The notes below the pieces were generated by a model. It was given only the letters and a program-made list of their open reading frames with translations. It made no database searches and had not been told where the DNA came from. A DNA stretch of 59,666 bases from Lachnospiraceae bacterium (lineage in GTDB: Bacteria > Bacillota > Clostridia > Lachnospirales > Lachnospiraceae), in contig JAIKYA010000193.1 of NCBI GenBank assembly GCA_024683645.1, positions 1 through 59,666 on the forward strand. The letters run 5' to 3'. Both the position numbers and the translations under genes were made by a program. Numbering within the stretch: the first letter of the stretch is position 1; each line of letters starts with the position of its first letter. This document shows positions 6,392 through 15,719 of this stretch, piece by piece.

Positions 6392-8593
6392 ATGAACGAA
6401 AAAGACGATCTTTCATGGTTATGGGCCATATTGCTGGCGGCATGCCTTATGGCAGGAGCAGTTCTGCTCGGTAACGATATGCTCGCCGTCCTTAAATGGT
6501 ACGCAGTGCTGCTGATCGGCACCCTGGTGTTTTATCCCTTTGCAGCATGGCTGTTTAAAGGCTTCGGAGACGTGGCATGGTTTTTTGCAAAGCTCTGCGG
6601 ATTTATGATACCGGGTTACCTTGTGTGGGTTTTATGCTCGGTAAAACTGATAAAGTTCGGAAACATAAGCTGTATCGCAGCCCTCTTAATCTGTGTGGTG
6701 ATCCTGTACGGTATCATGCATTTTAAAAAGAACGCTTCGCCCTTCTCGCCGTATAAAGGAGGCGGGATGGCCGCGGTGTTTAAAAGAGAGCTTCTCTTTG
6801 CTGCGGCTCTCACGGGATATATGTATATAAGGGCTTTTTCGCCGGCGGCTTTCGGGACCGAGAGGATGATGGATTACAGCTTTATGCAGAGCATGTTTGA
6901 AAGCTCTTATTTTCCGCCCGAAGACGTGTGGTTTGCCGGGATCCCGTTAAACTACTATTATTTCGGCCAGTATATCTTTACCTATCTTACAAAGCTTTCA
7001 TTTAATACGGTCAATGCCGGATACAACCTTTCGCTGGGAACCTGTTTTGCGCTCTGTCTGTCACTGGCCTATTCCATGGGCTATGCCCTTATGGAAAAGA
7101 AGGGAAGGGCAAAAGCCATGGCCGGGACCATAGGCGTGCTGGCGCTCATGTTTGCCTCAAACATGCACTTCGTTATCTTTTACAAACTTGTCCCCATGCT
7201 CAGGGAGATACTGGGGATAAGCGGAGAGTATAAGGATTACTGGTATCCTGATTCCACAAGGTATATAGGGTATAATCCGGATGTGGCGGATAAGACGGCG
7301 CATGAGTTCCCGGCATATTCGTTTATACTCGGGGATCTCCATGCCCACGTGATAAACATATTTGTGGTGCTGGCCATACTGGGGCTTTCGCTTTCGTATC
7401 TTAAGAGAAGAGAAGCTTTTGCGGAAAAAAAAGGCGGTATAAAAGATGTTATTGCGGATCGATGCGTGTGGGCAGTCGGTTTCCTGACAGGCATATGTTC
7501 GATGGAGAATGCCTGGGATTTCCCCATATATTTCGTGGTAGCAGGAGCGGTGATACTGTATGCAAATATAATAAGCTTAAAAAAAGTGACGGATGTTGTC
7601 TGCGCAACTCTTATTCAGGGCGCTTTAGTGCTGCTTACTGCCGTGCTGATCTCGCTGCCGTTCTCCCTGCGTTTTGATGCAATGGTCGACGGCATAGGAA
7701 AATGTACGGAGCATTCGAGATTCTACCAGCTTGTGATACTCTGGGGAATGCCGGTGATACTGCTTATAAGTTTTGTCCTGTCATTAAGGAATAAGCTGCG
7801 TGCGGCAGGGAAAAATCCGGTATTTTCGCATATCACTTCGGAAGATGTATTTACGGTACTTATCGGCTTATGTGCTCTGGGACTTGTGATCATCCCCGAG
7901 ATAATATATGTCAAGGACATATACGGGGGAAGCTATAAGAGATTCAATACGATGTTTAAGCTGACCTATCAGTCATTCATACTCTTTGCCATCATGCAGG
8001 CACATATAATAAGCTCCTATCTTACGGCATCCGCCGGAAGCGCAAAAAGAAAGGGCGGCATAGCCGGACTTATACTCCTGCTGCTTTGCTGCGGATATTT
8101 TCCGGTGGCTGTGAAGATGGGCATAGGGAAGATCGGTACGGAAGGAGAGTTCAAAGGCATAGATGCTACCGGCTATGCATATGAGGAATGTCCGGCTGAT
8201 GCGCCGGCCATAGAGTGGATAAAAGAGAGAACGGAGCGGGGTAGTGTGATACTGGAGGCGAACGGAGACAGTTACACCATTTACAACAGGGTATCGACGC
8301 TCACCGGCAGACCCACAGTGCTGGGGTGGCGTACACATGAGTGGCTGTGGCAGAACGATCCCGATGTAGTGGATGAGAGGGCCGATGATATATGGGATAT
8401 ATATTGCGGGACGGATCCTTCGAGGATAAGAGAGCTGCTCTTAAAATACGGTGTGGATTATATCTTCATCGGAAGCTGCGAGTATGAGAAATATCTGCCG
8501 GAAGGAATGAACGTGGCGCTGCTTAAAAGCCTGGGAGATACAGTCTATGACGGCGGTGGAGCGGAGCCTGTGTATATAATAAAGCTGCGATGA
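6392..8593 (+). CDS. DUF2298 (YYY-domain) membrane protein, probable GT-C glycosyltransferase
   Basis: A 733-residue polytopic protein. The segment PLNYYYFGQYIFTYLTK (about residues 188-204) is the tyrosine-rich signature of the DUF2298/YYY membrane family. Further hallmarks are EFPAYSFILGDLHAHV and a C-terminal soluble segment with GWRTHEWLW and a GVDYIFIG tail. DUF2298 proteins are thought to be GT-C fold glycosyltransferases; substrate unknown. It starts at ATG 6392, preceded by GGAGGATGAG. With its left neighbour it forms a pair of related large membrane proteins, perhaps acting on the same glycan. Confidence 0.85.
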   Translation: MNEKDDLSWLWAILLAACLMAGAVLLGNDMLAVLKWYAVLLIGTLVFYPFAAWLFKGFGDVAWFFAKLCGFMIPGYLVWVLCSVKLIKFGNISCIAALLICVVILYGIMHFKKNASPFSPYKGGGMAAVFKRELLFAAALTGYMYIRAFSPAAFGTERMMDYSFMQSMFESSYFPPEDVWFAGIPLNYYYFGQYIFTYLTKLSFNTVNAGYNLSLGTCFALCLSLAYSMGYALMEKKGRAKAMAGTIGVLALMFASNMHFVIFYKLVPMLREILGISGEYKDYWYPDSTRYIGYNPDVADKTAHEFPAYSFILGDLHAHVINIFVVLAILGLSLSYLKRREAFAEKKGGIKDVIADRCVWAVGFLTGICSMENAWDFPIYFVVAGAVILYANIISLKKVTDVVCATLIQGALVLLTAVLISLPFSLRFDAMVDGIGKCTEHSRFYQLVILWGMPVILLISFVLSLRNKLRAAGKNPVFSHITSEDVFTVLIGLCALGLVIIPEIIYVKDIYGGSYKRFNTMFKLTYQSFILFAIMQAHIISSYLTASAGSAKRKGGIAGLILLLLCCGYFPVAVKMGIGKIGTEGEFKGIDATGYAYEECPADAPAIEWIKERTERGSVILEANGDSYTIYNRVSTLTGRPTVLGWRTHEWLWQNDPDVVDERADDIWDIYCGTDPSRIRELLLKYGVDYIFIGSCEYEKYLPEGMNVALLKSLGDTVYDGGGAEPVYIIKLR

Positions 8594-8650
8594 AATTTCC
8601 CGAGCGCTGTCTCAGATACCGGGCAGCCGGGGAATTATAAGGAGGGAATC

Positions 8651-9766
8651 ATGGGAAAATATGATCTGCTGATAGTGGGAGCGGGACTTTACGGAGCTGT
8701 TTTTGCGGAAAGAGCGGCAGCAGCCGGGAAAAAGGTCCTGGTCATCGATAAGAGAGCGCATATAGGAGGAAATATCTATACCGAGCTGAATGAAGGCATA
8801 CAGGTGCATATGTACGGGGCGCATATCTTTCATACATCCGACAGCCGTGTATGGGAGTATGTAAACCGGTTTGCAGGCTTCAATAATTACAGGCACTGTC
8901 TGCTTGCGGTTTATAAGGACGAACTTTATAACCTGCCTTTTAATATGAATACCTTCTCGAAAATGTGGGGGATCCGGACTCCTGCCGAAGCAAGGGAGAA
9001 AATAGCTGCCCAGGTAGCACAGGCAGGTATCAGCGAAGCGGCAAATCTTGAGGAACAGGCGGTCTCACTGGTTGGCAGGGATATATATGAAAAGCTCATA
9101 GAGGGCTACACAAGGAAGCAGTGGGGGCGCGAATGCAGAGAACTTCCTGCCTTTATCATAAAGCGGCTTCCCGTGCGTTTTGTTTATGACAATAATTATT
9201 TTAATGACATATACCAGGGCATTCCTGAGGGCGGGTATACGGCCATGGTGCAGAAGATGCTCTCTTCCGCTGAGGTGGAGCTTGATACGGATTTTTATGC
9301 CGATCGGGAGCATTTCATGTCTGTCGCCGACAGGATAGTGTTTACCGGAATGATAGACGAATTTTATGATCATTGCTTTGGAAGACTTGAATACAGGGGA
9401 CTTAAGTTTGAAACCGAGATCCTTGATACGGAGAATTTCCAGGGAAATGCAGTAGTAAACTATACAGAGTATGAGATACCCTATACCAGGATAATAGAGC
9501 ATAAGCATTTCGAGCTGAAGTGCCAGGGCGGGGAGAGAGTACCGAAGACCGTGATCACCAGGGAATATCCGGCCGCCTGGAAGCCGGGAGATGAGCCCTA
9601 CTATCCTGTTAATGATGACAAAAACAATGCCCTGTATGAGCGATACAGGGAACTGGCAGCAAAGGAAGGCAGAGTGATCTTCGGAGGAAGGCTCGGCGGA
9701 TACCGTTATCTGGATATGGACAAGGTGGTGGCCATGGCCCTAGATGACAGCCGTGAATCCTTGTAA
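8651..9766 (+). CDS. glf: UDP-galactopyranose mutase
   Basis: Converts UDP-galactopyranose to UDP-galactofuranose with reduced FAD in the cytoplasm, so the glycan probably contains Galf. The N-terminal FAD-binding motif is VGAGLYGAVFAERAA, followed by IDKRAHIGGNIYTE and the Glf signature MYGAHIFHTSD. YTRKQWG and the late GRLGGYRYLDMD segment (FAD/substrate contacts) are also present. Length of 371 residues is normal for the family. A perfect AAGGAGG (8639-8645) sits 5 nt before the ATG. A promoter-like sequence at its 3' end suggests that the next genes can be transcribed separately. Confidence 0.96.
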   Translation: MGKYDLLIVGAGLYGAVFAERAAAAGKKVLVIDKRAHIGGNIYTELNEGIQVHMYGAHIFHTSDSRVWEYVNRFAGFNNYRHCLLAVYKDELYNLPFNMNTFSKMWGIRTPAEAREKIAAQVAQAGISEAANLEEQAVSLVGRDIYEKLIEGYTRKQWGRECRELPAFIIKRLPVRFVYDNNYFNDIYQGIPEGGYTAMVQKMLSSAEVELDTDFYADREHFMSVADRIVFTGMIDEFYDHCFGRLEYRGLKFETEILDTENFQGNAVVNYTEYEIPYTRIIEHKHFELKCQGGERVPKTVITREYPAAWKPGDEPYYPVNDDKNNALYERYRELAAKEGRVIFGGRLGGYRYLDMDKVVAMALDDSRESL

Positions 9767-9789
9767 AGCACTAAATATTGTGGTAAAAT
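9761..9789 (+). promoter_or_regulatory. Probable promoter ahead of the pseudaminic acid genes
   Basis: TTGTAA (9761-9766, overlapping the glf stop codon), a 17-nt spacer and TAAAAT (9784-9789). Transcription would start near 9796, leaving a leader of about 45 nt with AAGGAG (9829-9834) before the pseI ATG. The 74-bp gap is larger than most gaps in this cluster. Confidence 0.55.
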
Positions 9790-9840
9790 ATTTTGTCGAA
9801 GTAATTTCAGGCAAAAGGACCGGATGATAAGGAGAAGAGC

Positions 9841-10890
9841 ATGATCATAAACGGGAGAAAGATAGGAGAGGGCAGTCCGGCGTACATCATAGCCGAGATG
9901 AGCGCGAACCATGCCGGAGACAAGTCAAGGGCGCTGGAGATAATCCATGCCGCAAAAGAAGCGGGTGCCGACTGTATAAAGATACAGACCTATACTCCGG
10001 ACACCATTACCTTAAAATGTGATAATCCGTATTTTACCATAGAGAGCGGTACCTGGGAGAAGCAGAACCTGTATGAGCTGTACGGTAAAGCATATACTCC
10101 CTGGGAATGGCAGCCGGAGCTTAAGGAAGAGGCGGACAAGCTCGGGATAGATTTTTTCTCAACACCCTTTGATCATACCGCGGTTGATTTTCTGGAAGAA
10201 ATGGGAGTCGGCTCGTATAAGATAGCTTCGTTTGAAGTCACCGACATACCGCTGATCAAGGCTGTCGCGAAGACAGGAAAGCCGATAATAATGTCTGTTG
10301 GCATGGCAACGAAGGAGGAGATCGACGAAGCCGTGGCGGCGGTTCGGGGCTGCGGCAACGATTCACTTGCCCTGCTCAAATGTTCAAGTGTGTATCCGGC
10401 CATACCGGATGATATGAATCTTAAGATGATACCCAGGCTTAAAGAGATGTATTCGCTGCCTGCGGGCCTTTCCGACCATTCCATGGGACACACGGCGGCT
10501 CTTACAGCTGTCGCGATAGGCGCGGATATAATAGAAAAACACTTCTGCATAAGCAGGGAGATAGAGAATCCCGATGCTTCCTTTTCTATGGAAGCAGACG
10601 AGTTTGCGGAGATGGTAAAGGCGATAAGGGATGCGGAGAGAGCGCTGGGCAAGGCCGAATTTACCATGTCCGAAGCAGAAAAGAATTCCAGAAAGCTCAG
10701 AAAATCCATATTTGTTTCTGCGGATATCAGAAAAGGTGATGTCCTGGGACCGGAGAATATCAGGGTGGTACGTCCCGGAGCGGGACTTCATCCCAGATAC
10801 TACGAGAAACTCATGGGCATGAAGGCGAGCAGGGATATTCCCTTCGGTACGCCTTTTGAAGCAGATATGGCGGAGGGATTTGAAGCGTGA
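9841..10890 (+). CDS. pseI: Pseudaminic acid synthase PseI
   Basis: Condenses 2,4-diacetamido-2,4,6-trideoxy-L-altrose with phosphoenolpyruvate to give pseudaminic acid. It has a NeuB-type TIM barrel (IIAEMSANHAGD, DCIKIQTYTPDTI, FFSTPFD, GLSDHSMG, EKHFC) followed by a C-terminal SAF antifreeze-like domain (RKSIFVSADIRKGD onward). GTWEKQNLYELYGKAYTPW is characteristic of PseI rather than of sialic or legionaminic acid synthases. Length of 349 residues is normal. Its stop overlaps the pseG start (ATGA-like overlap), so the two are translationally coupled. Confidence 0.93.
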   Translation: MIINGRKIGEGSPAYIIAEMSANHAGDKSRALEIIHAAKEAGADCIKIQTYTPDTITLKCDNPYFTIESGTWEKQNLYELYGKAYTPWEWQPELKEEADKLGIDFFSTPFDHTAVDFLEEMGVGSYKIASFEVTDIPLIKAVAKTGKPIIMSVGMATKEEIDEAVAAVRGCGNDSLALLKCSSVYPAIPDDMNLKMIPRLKEMYSLPAGLSDHSMGHTAALTAVAIGADIIEKHFCISREIENPDASFSMEADEFAEMVKAIRDAERALGKAEFTMSEAEKNSRKLRKSIFVSADIRKGDVLGPENIRVVRPGAGLHPRYYEKLMGMKASRDIPFGTPFEADMAEGFEA

Positions 10891-11900
10891 AGCTTTATAT
10901 CCGGACGGAGGCTAATGCGATAACCGCAGGCGGCCATATGATGCGCTGTCTGGCGATAGCGGATGAAGTAAAAAAGCTCGGCAGAGAGTGCGTCTTCATC
11001 ACGGCAGAGGAAGGCTCTGCGAAAATGGCGGCTGACAGGGGATTTGAGACCATAGTTCTGAACCGGCCGTTCGATGAGCTTGAGGGAGAGATCCCGCTCA
11101 TGAAGGAACTGATAAGAAGCCGTGGCATAGAGCGGCTGCTGGTTGACAGTTATTACGTGACAGCGTCTTATCTGCGGGAACTGAATAAAGAGACCGCAGT
11201 CGCTTATATTGATGATCTGCATGAACGCGTATGGGACTGTTCTTATATCATAAATTATTCCGTATATGCCGGCGATCATGATTATGAGAATGAGTATCCC
11301 GGCGCCAAAAGGATCCTCGGCTGCAGCTATGTTCCTTTAAGGAGCATCTACAGAGATGTGCCGGAAAAGAAGATAAGAGCTGATGCCGGAAAGATACTTG
11401 TGCTTTCAGGCGCGGCAGATCCGGAACATTTTTTGCTGAAGCTTGCAGAGTACGTTAAGGATAAGAAGGATGGGCCTGAATATACACTGATCGCCGGCCG
11501 TTTCAATGCCGATACCGGCAGGCTGGCAGAGATAGCAGAGGGGGCGGCTGCCGTAAGACTGCTCGGACCCCGGCCCGATCTGAGGGCGGCATTTGAGGAA
11601 GCGGACATGGCAGTGACAGCCGGAGGTGTGACCATGTACGAGATGGCTGCCTGCGGTACTCCCGGGATCAGCTATATATCTGCGGATAACCAGCTGGGAA
11701 ATGCGCGTGGCTTTGATAAGCTCGGACTGATACCTTTTGCAGGTGATATAAGAAAAGATTTTTCCTATGAAAAGCTGCATGATATGTGCGCTGCGCTGAT
11801 AGCGGATACCGGAAAAAGAAAGGCGGTTTCCGGAGCCCTTCGGAAACTGACGGATGGCCGTGGAGCCGAAAGGATAGCGAAGATACTTACGGAGCCTTAA
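10887..11900 (+). CDS. pseG: UDP-sugar hydrolase PseG (pseudaminic acid pathway)
   Basis: Removes UDP from UDP-2,4-diacetamido-2,4,6-trideoxy-altropyranose, giving the PseI substrate. It is a GT-B-like fold related to MurG. It shows the N-terminal pattern IRTEANAITAGGHMMRCLAIA with the GGH catalytic histidine, LLVDSYYVT, and the C-terminal nucleotide site TAGGVTMYEMAACGTP. Length of 337 residues fits the family. It begins inside the last codons of pseI and is followed 2 bp later by a GT2 gene. PseB, PseC and a classical PseH are not next to it. Confidence 0.9.
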   Translation: MKLYIRTEANAITAGGHMMRCLAIADEVKKLGRECVFITAEEGSAKMAADRGFETIVLNRPFDELEGEIPLMKELIRSRGIERLLVDSYYVTASYLRELNKETAVAYIDDLHERVWDCSYIINYSVYAGDHDYENEYPGAKRILGCSYVPLRSIYRDVPEKKIRADAGKILVLSGAADPEHFLLKLAEYVKDKKDGPEYTLIAGRFNADTGRLAEIAEGAAAVRLLGPRPDLRAAFEEADMAVTAGGVTMYEMAACGTPGISYISADNQLGNARGFDKLGLIPFAGDIRKDFSYEKLHDMCAALIADTGKRKAVSGALRKLTDGRGAERIAKILTEP

Positions 11901-11902
11901 GC

Positions 11903-12946
11903 ATGAAACTGTCTGTGATAGTACCTGTATATAATATGGCGGCAGGAAACAGGCTTGTGTTCTGCCTGGATTCGCTGATGGCCCAGAGCGTGAAGGATAT
12001 GGAGGTGATCGCGGTGGATGATGCCTCGACGGATGAATCACCGCAGATACTCAAAGCATATGAGCAAAAGTATCCGGACAGGTTCAGGGCTGTATACTGT
12101 GATGTGAACCACCGTCAGGGCGGTGCGAAGAACAGAGGGCTGAAAGAAGCACGCGGTGAATGGGTCGGCTTTACAGACAGCGATGATTTTCTGGCGCCTG
12201 ATATGTATGAGAAGCTGCTTGCAAAGGCGGAAGAGACCGGTGCGGATATCGTGGGCTGCGATTATTCCATAGTTGATAAGCAGAGCTTTGAGACCGGAAA
12301 GAGGGTTGTTAATAACAGCAGCGATCAGACCGGGATGCTGGATGAGGAAAAGCATAAGAGTCATATACTGAACAGCGGCAGTATGGTCGTAAAGATCTAC
12401 CTGCGTTCGGTGATAGAGGATAACGCCCTGGCTTTTCCCGAGGGCATCTTTTATGAGGATAACTGCGCTGCACCTTTATGGTCGCTGTACTTTAAGCATT
12501 TTGAAAGAGTGGATGAGGCGCTGTATTATTATCTGCAGATACCGGATTCGACCACTCACCATGTGAGTTTTGAAAAATGTGAGGACAGGATGAAGGCAAT
12601 GGAACAGCTGCTTTCGGAATGTGAGAGGCGCGGTTTTTCGGAAAAGTACGGCGCTGAGATAAGGATGCGCGTGGCTGAGCTCGGATACGTCAACACCCTC
12701 TTTTCATACATGTATGATGGCAGGCCGAGGAAACTTAAGGATTGTGCTGAGATAAAAGACTATATCTTAAGGCTTTATCCGGAGTTTCGTGAGAATCCCT
12801 ATTATATGGAGCGGGTAAATCCCGAATACAGGAAGTTCATAGATCTGCAGATGAAGTCCGATGTCCTGTTTTTTGTTTATTATATCCTGCTATACGGATA
12901 CAGGAATGTAAGGAAAAGATTATCCGGGCAAAAGCCCTCGGAATGA
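11903..12946 (+). CDS. GT2 family glycosyltransferase
   Basis: Cytoplasmic GT-A transferase predicted to add one sugar to a lipid-linked glycan. The N terminus has LSVIVPVYN, VDDASTD and the metal-binding DSDD (92-95), with the usual GGAKNRGL between them. The C-terminal third is helical and lacks clear membrane segments. The start is ATG 11903, just after the pseG stop; a longer frame from 11786 would overlap pseG by over 100 bp and is rejected. It sits between pseG and pseF, so it may transfer pseudaminic acid or a sugar next to it, but CMP-sugar transferases are usually not GT2. Donor unknown. Confidence 0.87.
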   Translation: MKLSVIVPVYNMAAGNRLVFCLDSLMAQSVKDMEVIAVDDASTDESPQILKAYEQKYPDRFRAVYCDVNHRQGGAKNRGLKEARGEWVGFTDSDDFLAPDMYEKLLAKAEETGADIVGCDYSIVDKQSFETGKRVVNNSSDQTGMLDEEKHKSHILNSGSMVVKIYLRSVIEDNALAFPEGIFYEDNCAAPLWSLYFKHFERVDEALYYYLQIPDSTTHHVSFEKCEDRMKAMEQLLSECERRGFSEKYGAEIRMRVAELGYVNTLFSYMYDGRPRKLKDCAEIKDYILRLYPEFRENPYYMERVNPEYRKFIDLQMKSDVLFFVYYILLYGYRNVRKRLSGQKPSE

Positions 12947-13020
12947 TACGGAGACAGAAATGTCCGGAAGGACGCTGCAATGCGCCGGCGGCTTAAGGGA
13001 GTTTTGAGAGGAACATAGCA

Positions 13021-13725
13021 ATGAAAGAAAAAAGGAGACTTGCTGTCATAACCGCCAGAGGCGGAAGCAAGAGGATACCGAAAAAGAATATCAGGGATTT
13101 TCTCGGAAAACCGATAATATGCTATTCCATAGAGACAGCGCTGGGAAGCGGCATATTTGATGAGGTGATGGTGTCGACCGACAGTGAGGAGATAGCCGGC
13201 GTGGCGAAAAGCTTCGGAGCAGAGGTGCCTTTCATGAGGAGCCCCGAGACCTCGGATGACAGGGCGACCACAGCGGATGTGCTCTCAGAAGTGCTCAGGG
13301 AGTATGAAAAACGGGGAGCATATTTTGATGAGCTCTGCTGTATCTATCCGACGGCACCTTTCGTCAGACCGGATGATCTGAAAAAGGCAGCGGAACTTAT
13401 GAGTGAGAAAGGCGCGGATACAGTGATGAGCGTGGTGCGTTTTTCTTTCCCGCCAAGACGCGCTCTGCTTATGAGGGACGGAAGGCTGGTGGCACATTAT
13501 CCCGAGGACCAGCTGAAGCGGTCGCAGGATCTGGAGGCGGAATATCATGACTGCGGGCAGTTCTATCTGCTTGATGTTAAGGCATTTAAGGCGCAGCAGG
13601 CTGTGGTCATGAAGGATACGGCGGGGATAGAGATGGAAGAAAGAAGGGTTCAGGACATCGACACGGAGGAAGACTGGGTGATGGCCGAGCTGAAATATAA
13701 GATGTTAACGGAGCAGGGAATATGA
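13021..13725 (+). CDS. pseF: Pseudaminic acid cytidylyltransferase PseF
   Basis: Activates pseudaminic acid with CTP to CMP-pseudaminic acid, the donor for transfer. The nucleotide-binding start ARGGSKRIPKKNIRDF, VMVSTDSEEIA and YPTAPFVRPDDL are typical of the PseF/NeuA group. EYHDCGQFYLLDVKAF matches the PseF-specific end. Length of 234 residues is normal. The ATG has GAGAGGAAC upstream. Its stop codon overlaps the start of the large GNAT fusion gene (13722), linking the two in translation. Confidence 0.93.
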   Translation: MKEKRRLAVITARGGSKRIPKKNIRDFLGKPIICYSIETALGSGIFDEVMVSTDSEEIAGVAKSFGAEVPFMRSPETSDDRATTADVLSEVLREYEKRGAYFDELCCIYPTAPFVRPDDLKKAAELMSEKGADTVMSVVRFSFPPRRALLMRDGRLVAHYPEDQLKRSQDLEAEYHDCGQFYLLDVKAFKAQQAVVMKDTAGIEMEERRVQDIDTEEDWVMAELKYKMLTEQGI

Positions 13726-15719
13726 GTTATTTTTTGAGGACAGTAAGGGATTATGATGCGAAGCTTTTGTATAACTGGGCGAATGATCCGGATACGAGAG
13801 CTGCGTCATTTAAGCAGGATGAGATAAAGTGGGACGAACATGTAAGCTGGCTTAAAGAGCTGCTCGCAGACGAAGACAGGGACATCTTCATCTGCATGGA
13901 TTTCCTTTCTCCGATAGGTGTTGTCCGTACCGCAAAAGACGATGGGGATGAAAAGAAAGGCATCATCAGTTATCAGGTGGCACCCGATATGAGGGGACGC
14001 GGCATAGGTGCGAAGATGCTGAGACTGCTTGAGGAAAAGGAGAGAGATAAGTATTCGTATCTTTGCGGAGAGGTAAAGCCGGATAATGAACACTCGATAA
14101 ATATATTCAGGAAACTCGGATATAAGCAGGTTTCGGCCGATGACGAAAAGATCGTATTCGAAAAAGATATAAGTGGGGAGCCTGAGAAGATAAGTCATGA
14201 AAGGCCCTACAGGGAGCCGCAGTTTGAGATAATGCGTGTCTTTGCCATGCTGATGGTGATAGCCCTTCACTATCAGATGATGGGAGGACGTCTGGCGAAA
14301 GCACCGACGGGACTCGGTTTCATAGACTGGCTGGTGGAGGCACTCTGCATAGTCAGCGTAAATCTGTATGTCATGATAAGCGGATATTTCCTGACAGAAA
14401 AGAGCTTTTCCGTAAGAAAGTGCATAAGGCTCTGGGCACAGGTGTTCTTTTACAGTGTGTTCATCTGGATATTCATGATGATAGTCGGAGCCGCCGGCGT
14501 AAATGAATACTTTTCTTTTAAGGATGGTATCTTTATAAACATATATGACATACAGTTCCTGGTGTTCCCCGTGATCAACAGGCATTACTGGTATGCTACC
14601 GTTTATATAGTCTTCTATATTTTTTCACCGCTGCTGGCGGCAGGTGTCAACCGGCTTAAAAAACGTCAGATGCATTGGATGCTGATCCTGCTCATTGCAC
14701 TGCTTAGTATACCGAAGTCGGTGCTGCCCCTGCAGTTTCCGATAGATGATTACGGCTACAGCGTTCCCTGGTTCATAGTGCTGTTCATCATGGCCAATTA
14801 CATAAGGCGTTTCGGGATTCCTTTCTTTGAGAAAAAAAGCAGGGCGCTTGCCGTGTATTTCCTGAGTGCGCTTATGATAGTGGCAGCAGAAGCTTTGTGT
14901 GTGGCGCTGAGAGGACCGGATCCCCAGAGGTTTTACTATACGACACCGCTTCATTACAATTTTATCTTTGTTATAAGCGGTTCGGTGGCACTCTTCTGCT
15001 TCTTTAAAAATCTGAAGATAAAGAATACGGATCTTACATCTTTCCTTGTATGGATAGCACCCTATACCTTCGGTGTATATCTGTTGCATACACATAAACT
15101 CGTGATGGACAAATGGCCGATATGGCTGTGGCTCGGCGGTGATTACGGAGTGCTCAGACCTTTCCATATGCTTTTCTGCGTGATCCTTATATTCGCGCTC
15201 GGTATCTTTATCGATATCGTGAGAAACAGACTGTTCATACTTATCGAACGCTTCCTGGACTGGTGTATGATGTTCTATTATGAAAAGAAGGAAGTATTTG
15301 ATTATCTGATCACGGGCTTTCTGACTACGGTCATCTGCTGGGTGGCTTATGCGATATTTGATGATGTCGTATTCAAAGGAATGGAAGAGCTCATGAGGGT
15401 AAACTTAAGCGATGCGATCTCCTGGTTCATAGCTTTTGTCTTTGCCTATGTTGTGAACAGGAGCTTTGTATTTCACAGTGACAAGCACGGCTTTAAGGAA
15501 ATATCAAAGGAATTTGTCGCTTTCGGCGGGGCCAGGGTATCGACGCTGGTAATAGAACTGGTACTGCTCAATGTGCTTGTAGGTATCATGCATATCAATG
15601 AAAAACTGTCGAAGTATGTGATCTGCAGTATAGTAGTCATCATACTTAACTACATATTCAGTAAACTCTTTGTTTTCAAAAAGAAGGAGCAGGCTGTCGA
15701 TGAAAAAGATCGAGCTTAA
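13722..15719 (+). CDS. Triple fusion: GNAT acetyltransferase, acyltransferase_3 and GtrA domains
   Basis: A 665-residue protein with three parts. Residues 1-150 are a GNAT domain (LYNWANDPDTR, acetyl-CoA loop MRGRGIGAKML, PDNEHSINIFRKLGY), like those beside pseudaminic/legionaminic genes, and could supply the PseH step. Residues 165-505 are an acyltransferase_3 (OafA-like) integral membrane domain starting FEIMRVFAMLMVIALHY (H183), which O-acylates sugars across the membrane. Residues 524-655 are a GtrA-like domain (FDYLITGFLTTVICW, FVFAYVVNRSFVF), implicated in moving polyprenyl-phosphate sugars. It overlaps pseF by 4 bp and the epimerase gene by 20 bp. The domain calls are seen in the sequence; the joint role is inference. 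Confidence 0.88.
   Translation: MSYFLRTVRDYDAKLLYNWANDPDTRAASFKQDEIKWDEHVSWLKELLADEDRDIFICMDFLSPIGVVRTAKDDGDEKKGIISYQVAPDMRGRGIGAKMLRLLEEKERDKYSYLCGEVKPDNEHSINIFRKLGYKQVSADDEKIVFEKDISGEPEKISHERPYREPQFEIMRVFAMLMVIALHYQMMGGRLAKAPTGLGFIDWLVEALCIVSVNLYVMISGYFLTEKSFSVRKCIRLWAQVFFYSVFIWIFMMIVGAAGVNEYFSFKDGIFINIYDIQFLVFPVINRHYWYATVYIVFYIFSPLLAAGVNRLKKRQMHWMLILLIALLSIPKSVLPLQFPIDDYGYSVPWFIVLFIMANYIRRFGIPFFEKKSRALAVYFLSALMIVAAEALCVALRGPDPQRFYYTTPLHYNFIFVISGSVALFCFFKNLKIKNTDLTSFLVWIAPYTFGVYLLHTHKLVMDKWPIWLWLGGDYGVLRPFHMLFCVILIFALGIFIDIVRNRLFILIERFLDWCMMFYYEKKEVFDYLITGFLTTVICWVAYAIFDDVVFKGMEELMRVNLSDAISWFIAFVFAYVVNRSFVFHSDKHGFKEISKEFVAFGGARVSTLVIELVLLNVLVGIMHINEKLSKYVICSIVVIILNYIFSKLFVFKKKEQAVDEKDRA

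Noticed and set aside
13722-15719. Possibility that the triple fusion is two genes joined by a frameshift
   Set aside because: One uninterrupted frame covers all three domains with no internal start preceded by a ribosome binding site between them.
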